A stretch of 64,000 bases of DNA, taken from NCBI GenBank assembly GCA_947500645.1, contig CANMSD010000002.1, positions 558,001-622,000 on the forward strand, given 5' to 3'. The notes under the pieces are model-generated. The model ran no database searches, was not told where the DNA came from, and saw only the letters and a program-made list of their open reading frames with translations. Position 1 is the stretch's first letter, and the number at the start of each line of letters is the position of its first letter. Positions 1-8,321 of this stretch are shown in pieces. Made by a program: the position numbers and the translations under genes. This stretch comes from an uncultured Erythrobacter sp. GTDB taxonomy: Bacteria > Pseudomonadota > Alphaproteobacteria > Sphingomonadales > Sphingomonadaceae.

Positions 1-312
1 CTCAACAAAGACCGGTACCGCGCCGAGAATGAGAATGACCTCAGCTGTCGCCGTGTAGGTGAAAGACGGAACGAAAACACGGTCGCCAGCTTTAACTCCC
101 AACGCCATAAGCGCGATCTGCAGAGCGTCGGTGCCATTCGCCACTGCAATCGAATGCCCGGCGCCGCAAAACTCTGACAAACGCCGCTCTAGCTCTGCGA
201 CTTCGGGGCCCATGATGAATTTGCCATGATCGAGTACAGAAGCGATGTTTTGATCGATCTGAGAGCGCAAGCGCTCCGCCTGATGTTGCAGTCCGGTGAA
301 GGGTATCTTCAC
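1..312 (-). CDS. DegT/DnrJ/EryC1/StrS family sugar aminotransferase, partial (N-terminus)
   Basis: This is the first 104 codons of a PLP-dependent aminotransferase, cut by the left edge of the window. The protein opens VKIPFTGLQHQAERLRSQI and continues with a GKFIMGPEV segment, an AVANGTDALQIAL segment and VFVPSFTYTATAE. These are the N-terminal hallmarks of the DegT/StrS family, which aminates nucleotide-linked keto-sugars for surface polysaccharides or glycosylated natural products. The catalytic lysine lies beyond the edge. The GTG start at 312 is chosen because AGGAAA precedes it at normal spacing and an upstream ATG hits a stop within six codons. It fits the neighbouring epimerase and beta-helix genes as part of a polysaccharide locus. 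The exact substrate cannot be told. Confidence 0.85.
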   Translation of the reverse strand, partial: MKIPFTGLQHQAERLRSQIDQNIASVLDHGKFIMGPEVAELERRLSEFCGAGHSIAVANGTDALQIALMALGVKAGDRVFVPSFTYTATAEVILILGAVPVFVE

Positions 313-560
313 GAAGTGTTTCCTTTCATAGGCCCATTGAAAACGGGCTAGGTAGTAAACTAGCTACACGCCGAAAACCTGACGCACCCGAGCAGTCCAA
401 AGAGGTCAAACCTTAAGGCCGCACACGGGAAACATCTGGTGAGTTTTAGAATTTGAACCCGGCAGTGAGATCGGTGGGTCTTCCATGCTTTCTGCGAAAA
501 GCGCCAGACGCCATGCCGATACTCAAATACCCGGCGAATGCAAGGCAATTTGGCCGATGC

Positions 561-2039
561 TTATTTGGAGTGACCTGAGACTTCGGCGAGCGGAAAATTG
601 GAAATGACCTCATCCACACTGACCTTGCCGGACCATTCACGTCGCCCATGGTTGCGTAATGACAGGAAAGAGCCGAGCCCATTGCTTTTAACTATGCAGG
701 AATGAACCAAGACATCGATGGGAACAGAGGCGCCTCGGTTGCGAACTTCCAGAACTCTACCCTTGCGACTTTGATTTGTGGCAATCACTTCAGAGCCGAC
801 CACCTCGATCCGGCAAGGCACGGTCGTATGTGGCCCGATTGCGATACTGTTGCCGCCGAAGTCAATGATCCCGCGGTACGTTTTCGATGGGTCAACCGCA
901 GTGGTCAGAGCGCATTCTTGCACGGTCATCTTACCCCCCAAGACCTCTGCCCCAACGACGCACACTCCGCTTGCCAAAGCGGAAATCCTACAAGAATAGT
1001 ACCCATTATCGCGTCCGCTTAGGGATGCGCCGCCGGATATGTCGCAATCTCGATATCTGATCCCTTCACAATTGCCGTGCAGGTCGGCTGCATGAACCAA
1101 GCTTTTTTTATCGTTCGCGATGGCGGCCTTCTGGATAACAATATCGCGATTTGGCATTGAATCAGGAAAATCGCTGCCGCCAACAGAAATGCCATGCCGT
1201 CTACCGAAGAACTTGCCGTCCGTGACATGCCCGTTCTGACTGTTACCGATCGCCAAACCATAATCGCTGCCAGAACCTGACCCTCGATTTTCAATCGTCG
1301 TGTTGATTACACGGAAGTCGAAATTCCGATCGAGATAGATGCCGATCGGGGCCGCCGCCTCGACCGAGACATTCTTCAAATACACATCCCTTGAATACTT
1401 CACGTGAAGCGCACCGCTTGTGCCCGAAGCAATAGCCAAATTCTCGATCGAAGGCTCTGTGGGATCAATGCGAGCGATGTGAACGCGCCTACGCTCAAGC
1501 GAGGCCACTGCTCGGCTCGAAAGCCAAACGCGCCTTCCTTGAATTCGCTCAACCAAACACGAGAAGCCCTCGCGATACAGCGGTCTAGCTAGCGAGAAAC
1601 CACCGGCCTTTGGATCTGTGAAGAACAAGAGGTCGCCGACATCACAGCCGGGTCGATTTGTAAACTCGACCATAGTGTCACCGATGGTGATGTCCTTTGC
1701 CAGTGCCGGGAGACGAACAGCCTTTCCTGTACTTTTCAGAAGATACGGGCCCTTGCCTCCCCGTTTGGAAATGACTGTTCTGCTGCCCTGCCCCTCAAGA
1801 TGCAGATTTCCTATCTCGGTGCCAGCCACCAGATGATAAACACCAATACCGAGACGCAGTCGACGTGGCTGAGAAAGGTCGAGCGACGTGATGAGAGGTG
1901 TCAAATCGCGATCCGGGCCGACGAATTTATCCGCATTGATTGTACCCGCAGCGGGCATTGCCAGAACTCTGGCGGCGGGCACTATGCAGCCTGCCCCAAC
2001 GAGCAATGATCTTCTACCAATGAGAAACTCTCGTGCCAT
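561..2039 (-). CDS. Exported right-handed beta-helix protein, possible polysaccharide-active enzyme
   Basis: A 492-residue protein with an N-terminal twin-arginine-like leader (GRRSLLVGAG, then a hydrophobic stretch ending near VLAMPAAG), so probably exported by Tat. The body has many short repeats with N/G turns (for example SRDVYLKNVSVEAA, NFDFRVINTTIENRG), typical of right-handed parallel beta-helix proteins such as pectate-lyase-like or GH28-like folds. I cannot point to a catalytic motif, so lyase, hydrolase, epimerase and inactive scaffold all remain possible. It sits between a sugar aminotransferase and a nucleotide-sugar epimerase, which suggests a role in making, trimming or binding an extracellular polysaccharide. 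It is divergent from the epimerase gene across a 144-bp intergenic region. Confidence 0.6.
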   Translation of the reverse strand: MAREFLIGRRSLLVGAGCIVPAARVLAMPAAGTINADKFVGPDRDLTPLITSLDLSQPRRLRLGIGVYHLVAGTEIGNLHLEGQGSRTVISKRGGKGPYLLKSTGKAVRLPALAKDITIGDTMVEFTNRPGCDVGDLLFFTDPKAGGFSLARPLYREGFSCLVERIQGRRVWLSSRAVASLERRRVHIARIDPTEPSIENLAIASGTSGALHVKYSRDVYLKNVSVEAAAPIGIYLDRNFDFRVINTTIENRGSGSGSDYGLAIGNSQNGHVTDGKFFGRRHGISVGGSDFPDSMPNRDIVIQKAAIANDKKSLVHAADLHGNCEGIRYRDCDISGGASLSGRDNGYYSCRISALASGVCVVGAEVLGGKMTVQECALTTAVDPSKTYRGIIDFGGNSIAIGPHTTVPCRIEVVGSEVIATNQSRKGRVLEVRNRGASVPIDVLVHSCIVKSNGLGSFLSLRNHGRREWSGKVSVDEVISNFPLAEVSGHSK

Positions 2040-2183
2040 TAGGGGTTGCTTACTAACACTTTTAGAAACGAACTCTGTCTTATCTTACCATATCAAACCT
2101 GTATAAGATCGCGATGCGGGAGCAAGCTCCGGTTAAGGCAATCACACTGGCATTGCAGATGCCAAGATTTCGGGGGGGAATGA

Positions 2184-3185
2184 ATGACGATCTTGGTCAC
2201 TGGGGCTGCAGGCTTCATCGGGCATGCGGTGAGCGCAGCACTTGCCCGACGCGGAGACGAAGTGCTCGGGATAGACTGCTTGAATTCCTACTACGATCCC
2301 TCGCTTAAACGTGCCCGGCTCAGTGCATTGGAGAAGCAAGCTCCCGATCGTTTCAGTTTTCTGCAGTGTGATTTCACCGATGCGGACGAGCTGGCGCGTG
2401 CAATTGGCAATCGGACCATCGAGCGGATCGTGCATCTCGGTGCCCAGCCTGGCGTCCGCTACAGTCTGGAAAACCCGCGCGCATATATCGACGCCAACAT
2501 TGTCGGCCACCTCAACATACTAGAGCTCGCGCGTAACCTAAGCGTCGAGCATTTAGTCTATGCCAGCTCAAGCTCCGTCTACGGTGGCAACGACAAAGTC
2601 CCTTTCGCGGAAAATGATAGAGTAGATCATCCCTATTCTCTGTATGCCGCAACTAAGAAAGCGGACGAATTGATGAGCGAAACCTACGCTCATCTTTACC
2701 GCCTGCCACAGACAGGTTTGCGCTTTTTTACCGTATACGGCCCATGGGGCCGACCGGACATGATGCCTTGGATATTCACCGCAAAGATTCTGGCTGGTGA
2801 GACAATACCGGTATTCAATCACGGCAAGATGGAGCGGGATTTCACCTTCATCGATGATATTGTCGCTGGGGTTATCCTTTGCCTGGACGCCCCACCCAGC
2901 GACGATGGTGAGATCAAGAATGGCGGCAGCCAGGCACCACATGCGATCTTCAACATCGGAAACAACAAGCCAGAGCCATTACACAAAATAATATCTATTC
3001 TGGAGCAAGCCTGTGGCCGGGAGGCTCAATTGGAGATGCTGCCTATGCAGAAAGGTGACGTTCCGCGCACTTTTGCGGATATCAACGCCATCTCAGACGC
3101 AGTAGGTTATGCTCCGACCACGCCGGTTGAAGTCGGGTTTCCGGCTTTCGTTCAATGGTTCAAAGGCTATCACAACATCAAATAG
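2184..3185 (+). CDS. NAD-dependent epimerase/dehydratase, probable UDP-glucuronate 4-epimerase
   Basis: A 333-residue short-chain dehydrogenase-type epimerase. The N-terminus has the NAD-binding Rossmann motif GAAGFIGHAV. It is followed by LNSYYDPSLKRARL, characteristic of the UDP-glucuronate 4-epimerase (CapI/WbpP-like) branch. The catalytic region shows YASSSSVYGG and a YxxxK tyrosine-lysine pair (SLYAATKKA). A substrate-domain segment, TVYGPWGRPDMMPWIF, is also typical of this branch. The expected reaction converts UDP-glucuronate to UDP-galacturonate for capsule, exopolysaccharide or LPS. The ATG at 2184 follows a G-rich Shine-Dalgarno-like stretch. Length is normal for the family. Exact sugar specificity is inferred from similarity only. 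Confidence 0.88.
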   Translation: MTILVTGAAGFIGHAVSAALARRGDEVLGIDCLNSYYDPSLKRARLSALEKQAPDRFSFLQCDFTDADELARAIGNRTIERIVHLGAQPGVRYSLENPRAYIDANIVGHLNILELARNLSVEHLVYASSSSVYGGNDKVPFAENDRVDHPYSLYAATKKADELMSETYAHLYRLPQTGLRFFTVYGPWGRPDMMPWIFTAKILAGETIPVFNHGKMERDFTFIDDIVAGVILCLDAPPSDDGEIKNGGSQAPHAIFNIGNNKPEPLHKIISILEQACGREAQLEMLPMQKGDVPRTFADINAISDAVGYAPTTPVEVGFPAFVQWFKGYHNIK

Positions 3186-3241
3186 ATCGTGCAGTCACGC
3201 CAGATCGCCGCGACGAATAGCTCAATCAGGCAGAGGAAATA

Positions 3242-3859
3242 CTAGCGCAGCGGCTCTTCTTCGGCGGGTGCCTCGACCGGTTCCTCTTCGGTAGGCGAAA
3301 CAAGTGTCGGCGGACTTTCTTCGCCCGGCAACGTGCCGCTGCGTTCGCGCTCAAGCCGTTCGAGATACTCGCGTTCGATTTGCTCCACGCGCTCCTGCTC
3401 GGCCGCTGCATCTTCATCAATGGTTGAGAGACGCTCTTGCCGCGCCTGCTCGATCAGCTGGCTGAAGCGGATATCCTGTCCCTCTTCACGATCCTTATAA
3501 GCATCGTTGATCAATTGCTGAGTACAGCCGGTGATGCCGCCTGCGCCTGCGGGACTGCACGACAAAGTGCCGAACGCTCCGATCAACTCGAGACTTTCGA
3601 CCCGCCGGGACCATGCGATATTCTGCGGATTGTCTGAATAACGCAGCGCCGGCGGAATGCGGAAGCGGTCGCCCTCAGGAAGGCGCCCGATCACACAGAT
3701 AGTACCTTCAGGGCATTCAGGCGCCTCATCGTCGCCGTAAACGTAGGCGATCTGCACGTCGTCTGACAGCGGCTCTTCATCCTGAGCGGCAGTGGGCGTC
3801 GCACCAAGCATGATCGCAGCCATCGGTGCCGCAAGAATGGTCGCAAACCGCTTCATCAT
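3242..3859 (-). CDS. Secreted or periplasmic hypothetical protein with Glu/Pro-rich tail
   Basis: A 205-residue protein of unknown function. It starts MMKRFATILAAPMAAIM and ends its leader near TPTAAQ, a standard Sec signal peptide with an AxA-type cleavage site. The mature part has four cysteines (PECPEGTICVIG and TLSCSPAGAGGITGCTQQ), likely two disulfides. A charged coiled-coil-like stretch follows (EQERVEQIEREYLERLERERS), then a C-terminal tail dominated by Glu, Pro and Ala. The start was placed at the double ATG (3859/3856), preceded by GAGGGA, rather than further upstream, because this restores the signal peptide. It lies downstream of coq7 on the same strand. It resembles small conserved sphingomonad envelope proteins, but I do not recognise a named family. 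Confidence 0.7.
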   Translation of the reverse strand: MMKRFATILAAPMAAIMLGATPTAAQDEEPLSDDVQIAYVYGDDEAPECPEGTICVIGRLPEGDRFRIPPALRYSDNPQNIAWSRRVESLELIGAFGTLSCSPAGAGGITGCTQQLINDAYKDREEGQDIRFSQLIEQARQERLSTIDEDAAAEQERVEQIEREYLERLERERSGTLPGEESPPTLVSPTEEEPVEAPAEEEPLR

Positions 3860-3962
3860 AGCATTAAATCCCTCAAGTTGCCGCAAAGGCAATTCTGATA
3901 GCATAGTCCACTATGTGGTGCCGCGTGAACCGCTTGTGAAGGCCGCCGCGACAGTCCCCGCC

Positions 3963-4484
3963 CTAGATGCGCTCGCTGATTTTGATCGCGGCGCGGCATC
4001 CGAGCCGGATCGCTCCCGAAAGCAGCGCATAGGCTGGCGCCTGCTCTGCACCGTGCTCGATCGCCGTATCGTGGTGCTCACGCTCTTCCTCACGGAATTG
4101 CTCAATCATTTCCGCCAGCTCAGGATCGGAGTTATCTGCTTCCAGCTCATCGAGCTGATCGGAATAATGCTTGTCGATCTCGGTTTCGACGGCAGCCGTG
4201 CAAGCCATCGCTGCCTCTGGGCCCAGCAAAGCCGTACCTGCGCCCAGCGCATAGCCCGCCATAGACCAGAATGGCTGCAGAGCGGTCGGGCGAACACCGC
4301 GCTTCGCCATCAGCGCGTCGAACTTCTCGCGATGGACCTTTTCCTGCTCCGCCATATGCGCGATTTCCTGCGAATGCGGCCCGCGATCGCCCATCACCGC
4401 CAGCTGACCTTCATAGATTCGCGTTGCGCCAAATTCTCCGGCCTGATCGACCCGGATCATGCGGTGGATGTCTTCGCGTTTCAT
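3963..4484 (-). CDS. coq7: 3-demethoxyubiquinol 3-hydroxylase (Coq7 family)
   Basis: A 173-residue di-iron hydroxylase that carries out the C-6 (COQ7) hydroxylation in ubiquinone synthesis. The ferritin-like carboxylate pattern is visible: GEFGATRIYEGQ near residue 16, an EKVHREKF segment, ETEIDKHYSDQL and EEREHHDTAIEHG, supplying the E, ExxH, E, ExxH iron ligands. Length matches the compact bacterial Coq7. The ATG at 4484 begins MKREDIHRMI and overlaps the stop of dsbB by four bases (ATGA), indicating translational coupling. A longer reading with 33 extra residues would run into dsbB and is disfavoured. Adjacent oxidative-folding and respiratory-quinone genes make functional sense because DsbB passes electrons to ubiquinone. 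Confidence 0.93.
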   Translation of the reverse strand: MKREDIHRMIRVDQAGEFGATRIYEGQLAVMGDRGPHSQEIAHMAEQEKVHREKFDALMAKRGVRPTALQPFWSMAGYALGAGTALLGPEAAMACTAAVETEIDKHYSDQLDELEADNSDPELAEMIEQFREEEREHHDTAIEHGAEQAPAYALLSGAIRLGCRAAIKISERI

Positions 4485-4957
4485 GACTGCTCCTGCCTGA
4501 CTATCAGTCCCAAGATGGTGAGCCCACCAAGACATGAAAAGAGGAAATTCCAACCCGCGAGCGAGATGCCAAACAAGCTCCATGGCGCGACATCGCAGCG
4601 AACCAGCGGCGTGCTGGTATCCATCATCGAAGTTACGGCATCAGCGCCCGTCAGAATGGTCGCGCAGCCAGTGATCCCTTCCCACCAGCCATACTCGACG
4701 CCAGCGTGAAAGCCGCCAATGAGACCGGAAACGATCACGGCGACACCTGCCAGTGCGACCCACAGCCGCTTGGGAGCCATCACGAAGGATATGAGCGCCA
4801 AGCCTAGCGCTGCGAAATGCGGCCAGCGCTGCCACCAACACATCTCGCACGGGAACATATCGAACCCGTATTGCGAGATGTAGGCGCCGCCCAGCAATCC
4901 AGCCGGAAGCGCAAATGCGAGCGATTGAGCGGCGCGAAGCCGCGACATCTGAGCCAT
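4481..4957 (-). CDS. dsbB: Disulfide bond formation protein B
   Basis: A 158-residue inner-membrane protein with four hydrophobic helices that reoxidises DsbA and hands electrons to ubiquinone. The first redox pair is C37-x-x-C40 in FPCEMCWWQRW, directly after helix 1. The second periplasmic pair is C98 (ITGCATIL) and C121 (LVRCDVAPW). Spacing and the trailing WWQR match DsbB. Translation is probably coupled to coq7 through the four-base overlap at its 3' end. It starts 16 bp after the ctpA stop on the same strand, so ctpA, dsbB and coq7 likely form one transcript. No dsbA is seen in the window. Confidence 0.93.
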   Translation of the reverse strand: MAQMSRLRAAQSLAFALPAGLLGGAYISQYGFDMFPCEMCWWQRWPHFAALGLALISFVMAPKRLWVALAGVAVIVSGLIGGFHAGVEYGWWEGITGCATILTGADAVTSMMDTSTPLVRCDVAPWSLFGISLAGWNFLFSCLGGLTILGLIVRQEQS

Positions 4958-4973
4958 TTGACCCCGCTAAGCT

Positions 4974-6320
4974 TTAGTCGTCGCGCAGAGCAACAGAGCT
5001 GGCCGTGGTCCGGCGCAAAGTCTCAAGCGCATAGTGCAGCTGGAAGTCCTCGACACCTTGTTCTTCGAGCTCCTCTGCGGTCAGCTTGAAACGCGGATCA
5101 TCGACCTTATCGCCTTCCAGCTCCTCATCCTTAAGGCCCAGCTCGTTGATAAGGTGGCCGCGCAAATCGCTCTCGCGCGTCGCATATTTGCTGCGCAGCG
5201 CGTAGTCAGGGTCGGACAATTGCGGAACGGTAATATCTGGCTTGATGCCACCTTCCTGAACCGAGTGACCTGACGGCGTGTAGTAGCGCGCCGTAGTCAG
5301 TTTCAAAGCAGCATCGCGTCCAAGCGGCAGAAGCGATTGCACGCTTCCTTTGCCGAAGCTGCGATCGCCCATCACCAACGCCCGGCGGTGATCTTGCAGA
5401 GCACCTGCAACGATCTCCGAAGCAGACGCAGAACCCGCATCGATCAGCACGATCACTGGAGTGCCTTCGGCCATATCGCCGCGGAACACGGTTTCTGCAT
5501 CATAAAGCAGAGTTTCGCCTCGAGCGCGGCCGCGCTGCGATACGATCCGGCCCTTGTCGAGGAACAGGTCGGACAATGCGACCGCCTCGTCCAAGCTGCC
5601 ACCTGGGTTAGAACGCAAATCGAGGATCAGTCCATTGACCCGGCCGGCGGCCTCGGTCTGGATCGCGTCCCAAGCCTGGAACACATCGCGACCGACATCG
5701 GCGGAGAACTCATTGACCGAAATCACACCGATATTGCCCGTTTCCAGCGAATGGGTAACCGGCTCAAGCTCGATTACGCCGCGCGTCACATCCACTTCGA
5801 GCGGCTCATCGCGACCGGCACGGAAAATGGTCAGCTGGATCGATGTGCCGGCCTGGCCGCGCATCCGCGCAACAGCGTCGTCGAGCTCGCCGCCGTAAAT
5901 CAAATCGCCATCAAGGTGCGTAATGAAGTCGCCCGCCTTGATGCCCGCTTCTTCTGCCGGACTGCCGCGGAAGGGTGAAATCACTTTTACCGCACCGTCT
6001 TCCATCACGACCGACAGGCCAAGGCCCGAATAATTGCCGTCAATCAGCGTATTGAGGCGCTGCATCGCAGCCCCGTCAATGTAAGCCGAATGCGGATCGA
6101 GCGAGGCAAGCATGCCGTCAATCGCACCGCGCACCAGCTTTTCATCGTCGACATCCTCGACGTAGCTCGCCTTGATCCGTTGATAGGTCGCGAACAATTT
6201 CGAGAATTCCGGTCCAGCGCGGCCTTCCACCTGTGCCATGCTGGCGGTGGCGGTCGGGATCAGCGCCACCGTGGTGACGAGAGCTGCGCTTTGCAGAAGG
6301 GCGATGAATTTCTTGGGCAC
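4974..6320 (-). CDS. ctpA: S41 family C-terminal processing peptidase
   Basis: A 448-residue periplasmic serine protease. An N-terminal signal peptide (ending around TATASMAQ) is followed by a helical N-domain and a PDZ domain (roughly residues 90-180, with GLGLSVVMEDG and AGIKAGDFI). The S41 catalytic core shows the Ser-Lys dyad: serine in AGSASASEI and lysine in GDRSFGKGSVQ. These enzymes trim C-termini of envelope proteins and, in many Gram-negatives, control cell-wall hydrolases. It follows the EnvC-like gene on the same strand with a 155-bp gap, a common alphaproteobacterial order that links proteolysis with cell-wall remodelling. The length is typical of the CtpA subfamily. Confidence 0.93.
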   Translation of the reverse strand: MPKKFIALLQSAALVTTVALIPTATASMAQVEGRAGPEFSKLFATYQRIKASYVEDVDDEKLVRGAIDGMLASLDPHSAYIDGAAMQRLNTLIDGNYSGLGLSVVMEDGAVKVISPFRGSPAEEAGIKAGDFITHLDGDLIYGGELDDAVARMRGQAGTSIQLTIFRAGRDEPLEVDVTRGVIELEPVTHSLETGNIGVISVNEFSADVGRDVFQAWDAIQTEAAGRVNGLILDLRSNPGGSLDEAVALSDLFLDKGRIVSQRGRARGETLLYDAETVFRGDMAEGTPVIVLIDAGSASASEIVAGALQDHRRALVMGDRSFGKGSVQSLLPLGRDAALKLTTARYYTPSGHSVQEGGIKPDITVPQLSDPDYALRSKYATRESDLRGHLINELGLKDEELEGDKVDDPRFKLTAEELEEQGVEDFQLHYALETLRRTTASSVALRDD

Positions 6321-6475
6321 GAAGGGCTCCTTTGAGTCAGACCATCTGTGTATCGCGCAATCTGCCTTAATGCCAGATGAGAGCGATCAACTGCATTACG
6401 CCGTCCCGCAGTGGGCCAAACGGCCGCGCAGATATTGCGACAAACGTTTGAGGGTATTTGCCGGGAGCGGAATTT

Positions 6476-7705
6476 TTACAGGAACTGCAGTGGGTTAACC
6501 GGTTCACCGGAGCGCCGCAGTTCGATCGTGATTGCCGGATCACTCGACGCGGCGACGCCTAAAGGGCTGCCTCTGACCAATTGATCGCCAACCTCGACAT
6601 CGCTGTCTGCAAGCCCTGTTACAAGGCTCGTCCAGCCGCTCGCATGCTCGATAATCACGATTCGTCCGAAACCGCGATAGGGGCCGGAAAAGGCCACACG
6701 TCCAGCTGCAGGAGCGACGACCTGCGCCCCGGAAGCCGGAGCGATCACGATCCCGGTGCTGCGAGAGCCGCTATCACGAAGCTCGCCAAAACCGGCAACC
6801 GTCCGGCCTTGGACAGGCAGCTGGAAATCGGCGGGCGGCGAGGTCGCATCCGCAGTGGGTGTTGCCGAGGCGGTGACAATCACTTCAGAAGCGCTTGGCC
6901 GCGGCGGGCGGAGGACTGGCCCGGGCAGTGCGGCCAATTCACGGCGCAATTGGCTGGCTGCTCCGAGCTCTCCGATCAACCCGTCAAGATCGCGAGCATC
7001 CTCGGCCAAGGCCAGCGCTCGCTCGCTTTCGCGGGCGGCGATGCTGCGAGCCTCCCGCGAAGCCAGTCTTTGCCGCGTTTCCAATTGAGTCAACGCTTGT
7101 CGCCGTTCGCGCAGCGCGTTCTCACCGCCGCGTAAATCAGCCAGGGATTCGCGAGCGGTATCCTCAAGAGCGCGACCTTCGTCCAAGTCGCTGCGCAGAG
7201 CGGCTGTACGAGCCCGCACCTGTGGCACCGCGCTGTCGAGTACGGCGCGGACATACACTGTCTCGCGTAGGGATCCCGGTTGCAGGGCGAAAAGCGCCAA
7301 TGGGCGTCGCGACATGGCCTGCAAGGCTCCGGTAAGTCTAACCAACGGCTCTTGTCGTTGAGCCAGGCGTTGAGCCAGCTCTCCGCGCCTTCCCTGCGCA
7401 AGCGAGTAGCGCGCTTGTGCCGCCGCTATCTCCGCCTCCGATTGCTGGATCTGTGCCGCCAGAGCAGCCGCTTCGCGCGCGGTCTTATCCGCTGTGCGCA
7501 CGGCATTTTCGGCCTGCTCGGTTAGTTCTGCCGCACGCGCTTCTGCTTCGTCGGCCGACTGCCGAGCGCGCTCAAGCTGTTCGCTTGCCTCTGCGGGATC
7601 GAGCAGCTCCACTTCGCGCTGAGCAATACTGTCGGGCACAAATGCGGCAAATCCGCCAATCGCAAGCAGGCAGGCACCAGCAATGGACAGGATCTGCGTC
7701 TTCAT
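6476..7705 (-). CDS. EnvC-like murein hydrolase activator with degenerate LytM domain
   Basis: A 409-residue exported protein. A signal peptide (ending near FVPDSIAQ) precedes a long Ala/Glu/Arg-rich coiled coil (about residues 35-260), then a linker and a C-terminal M23/LytM domain. The LytM domain lacks the usual zinc ligands: the HxGxD region reads RSTGIVIA and the final HLH motif reads TIELRRSG. It is therefore likely catalytically dead, like E. coli EnvC, which activates amidases rather than cutting peptidoglycan itself. It sits between rlmH and ctpA in a conserved alphaproteobacterial cluster. The assignment as activator is by domain architecture. The amidase partner is not in the window. 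Confidence 0.85.
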   Translation of the reverse strand: MKTQILSIAGACLLAIGGFAAFVPDSIAQREVELLDPAEASEQLERARQSADEAEARAAELTEQAENAVRTADKTAREAAALAAQIQQSEAEIAAAQARYSLAQGRRGELAQRLAQRQEPLVRLTGALQAMSRRPLALFALQPGSLRETVYVRAVLDSAVPQVRARTAALRSDLDEGRALEDTARESLADLRGGENALRERRQALTQLETRQRLASREARSIAARESERALALAEDARDLDGLIGELGAASQLRRELAALPGPVLRPPRPSASEVIVTASATPTADATSPPADFQLPVQGRTVAGFGELRDSGSRSTGIVIAPASGAQVVAPAAGRVAFSGPYRGFGRIVIIEHASGWTSLVTGLADSDVEVGDQLVRGSPLGVAASSDPAITIELRRSGEPVNPLQFL

Positions 7706-7726
7706 GCGCGCCCTTTTGCCCTATGA

Positions 7727-8197
7727 TTATGCTCGATGATAGGGGTGACCGGCCAAAATGCTGGTGGCACGATACAACTGCTCCATCAGCATCGCTCGGG
7801 CCAGCAAATGCGGCCATGTAGCGGGGCCGAATGCGAGAAGAAGGTCTGCCTCGGCCCGCTCTTCTTTGCTGTGGCCGTCCGCAGCGCCCAGCACGAAGCG
7901 CGTTTCACGCATGCCATCATCGCGCCAGCGGCCCAGCAATTGTGCAAAATCCTCCGAGCCCATCGCCTTGCCGCGCTCGTCTAGCAGCACGGTCTTGAAC
8001 GGTGTTTGCGCGTCAGGAACTTTGCCGCCCGTTTCAGGCAATTCGGTGAGTTTCACAGGCCATGAGAGCCGTTTTTCATAGCGCGCGACCAACTCCGCTT
8101 CAGGCGAGCGAGCGATCTTTCCGCGAGCTATGATGTGGAGGAGGATAGCGCTATGCCTTTTGCGGTTTTTGTTTGCTTCAAGCGCCAGCGGCTGCAT
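7727..8197 (-). CDS. rlmH: 23S rRNA pseudouridine-1915 N3-methyltransferase
   Basis: SPOUT-fold methyltransferase that methylates pseudouridine 1915 in helix 69 of 23S rRNA. Conserved features seen: LLHIIARGKIARSPEAELV at the start of the core, ARYEKRL, LLDERGKAMGSEDFAQLL, a glycine-rich SAM-binding loop FVLGAADGHS, and a C-terminal LARAMLMEQLYRATSILAGHPYHRA knot. The family normally begins at LLHII, but no ATG, GTG or TTG lies there (the preceding codon is ATC). The next in-frame start is ATG at 8197, with GAGG six bases upstream, adding 18 residues. That start is used here, with a non-standard ATC start preceded by AAAAGG as the alternative. It belongs to the rsfS-rlmH-envC run. Confidence 0.9.
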   Translation of the reverse strand: MQPLALEANKNRKRHSAILLHIIARGKIARSPEAELVARYEKRLSWPVKLTELPETGGKVPDAQTPFKTVLLDERGKAMGSEDFAQLLGRWRDDGMRETRFVLGAADGHSKEERAEADLLLAFGPATWPHLLARAMLMEQLYRATSILAGHPYHRA

Positions 8198-8321
8198 CCG
8201 CAGCCTCGGCTTTCCTCGCTCTCGCGATCTGAAGATCGCATCGCTGCGGGCAGCCAGGCGGCCTTGCGGACGCCCAAAGCATTTGGTCGTCCGTGCTTCG
8301 TGGCGAAGCCTCTAACTTACA

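Noticed and set aside
446..682. 78-codon minus-strand frame at the end of the beta-helix gene, with a hydrophobic-then-Arg tail reminiscent of a sorting signal
   Set aside because: Overlaps the 3' end of the beta-helix gene in another frame and lacks a PEP- or VPxxA-type motif.
1398..1409. CTTCACGTGAAG, resembling the core of a parS site
   Set aside because: Only the inner 10 bases match. The outer TGT/ACA positions of the 16-mer are wrong and it is about 44 kb from the parABS cluster.
3792..4709. 305-codon open frame on the plus strand opposite coq7 and dsbB
   Set aside because: Antisense to two well-supported genes; no motif or plausible start.
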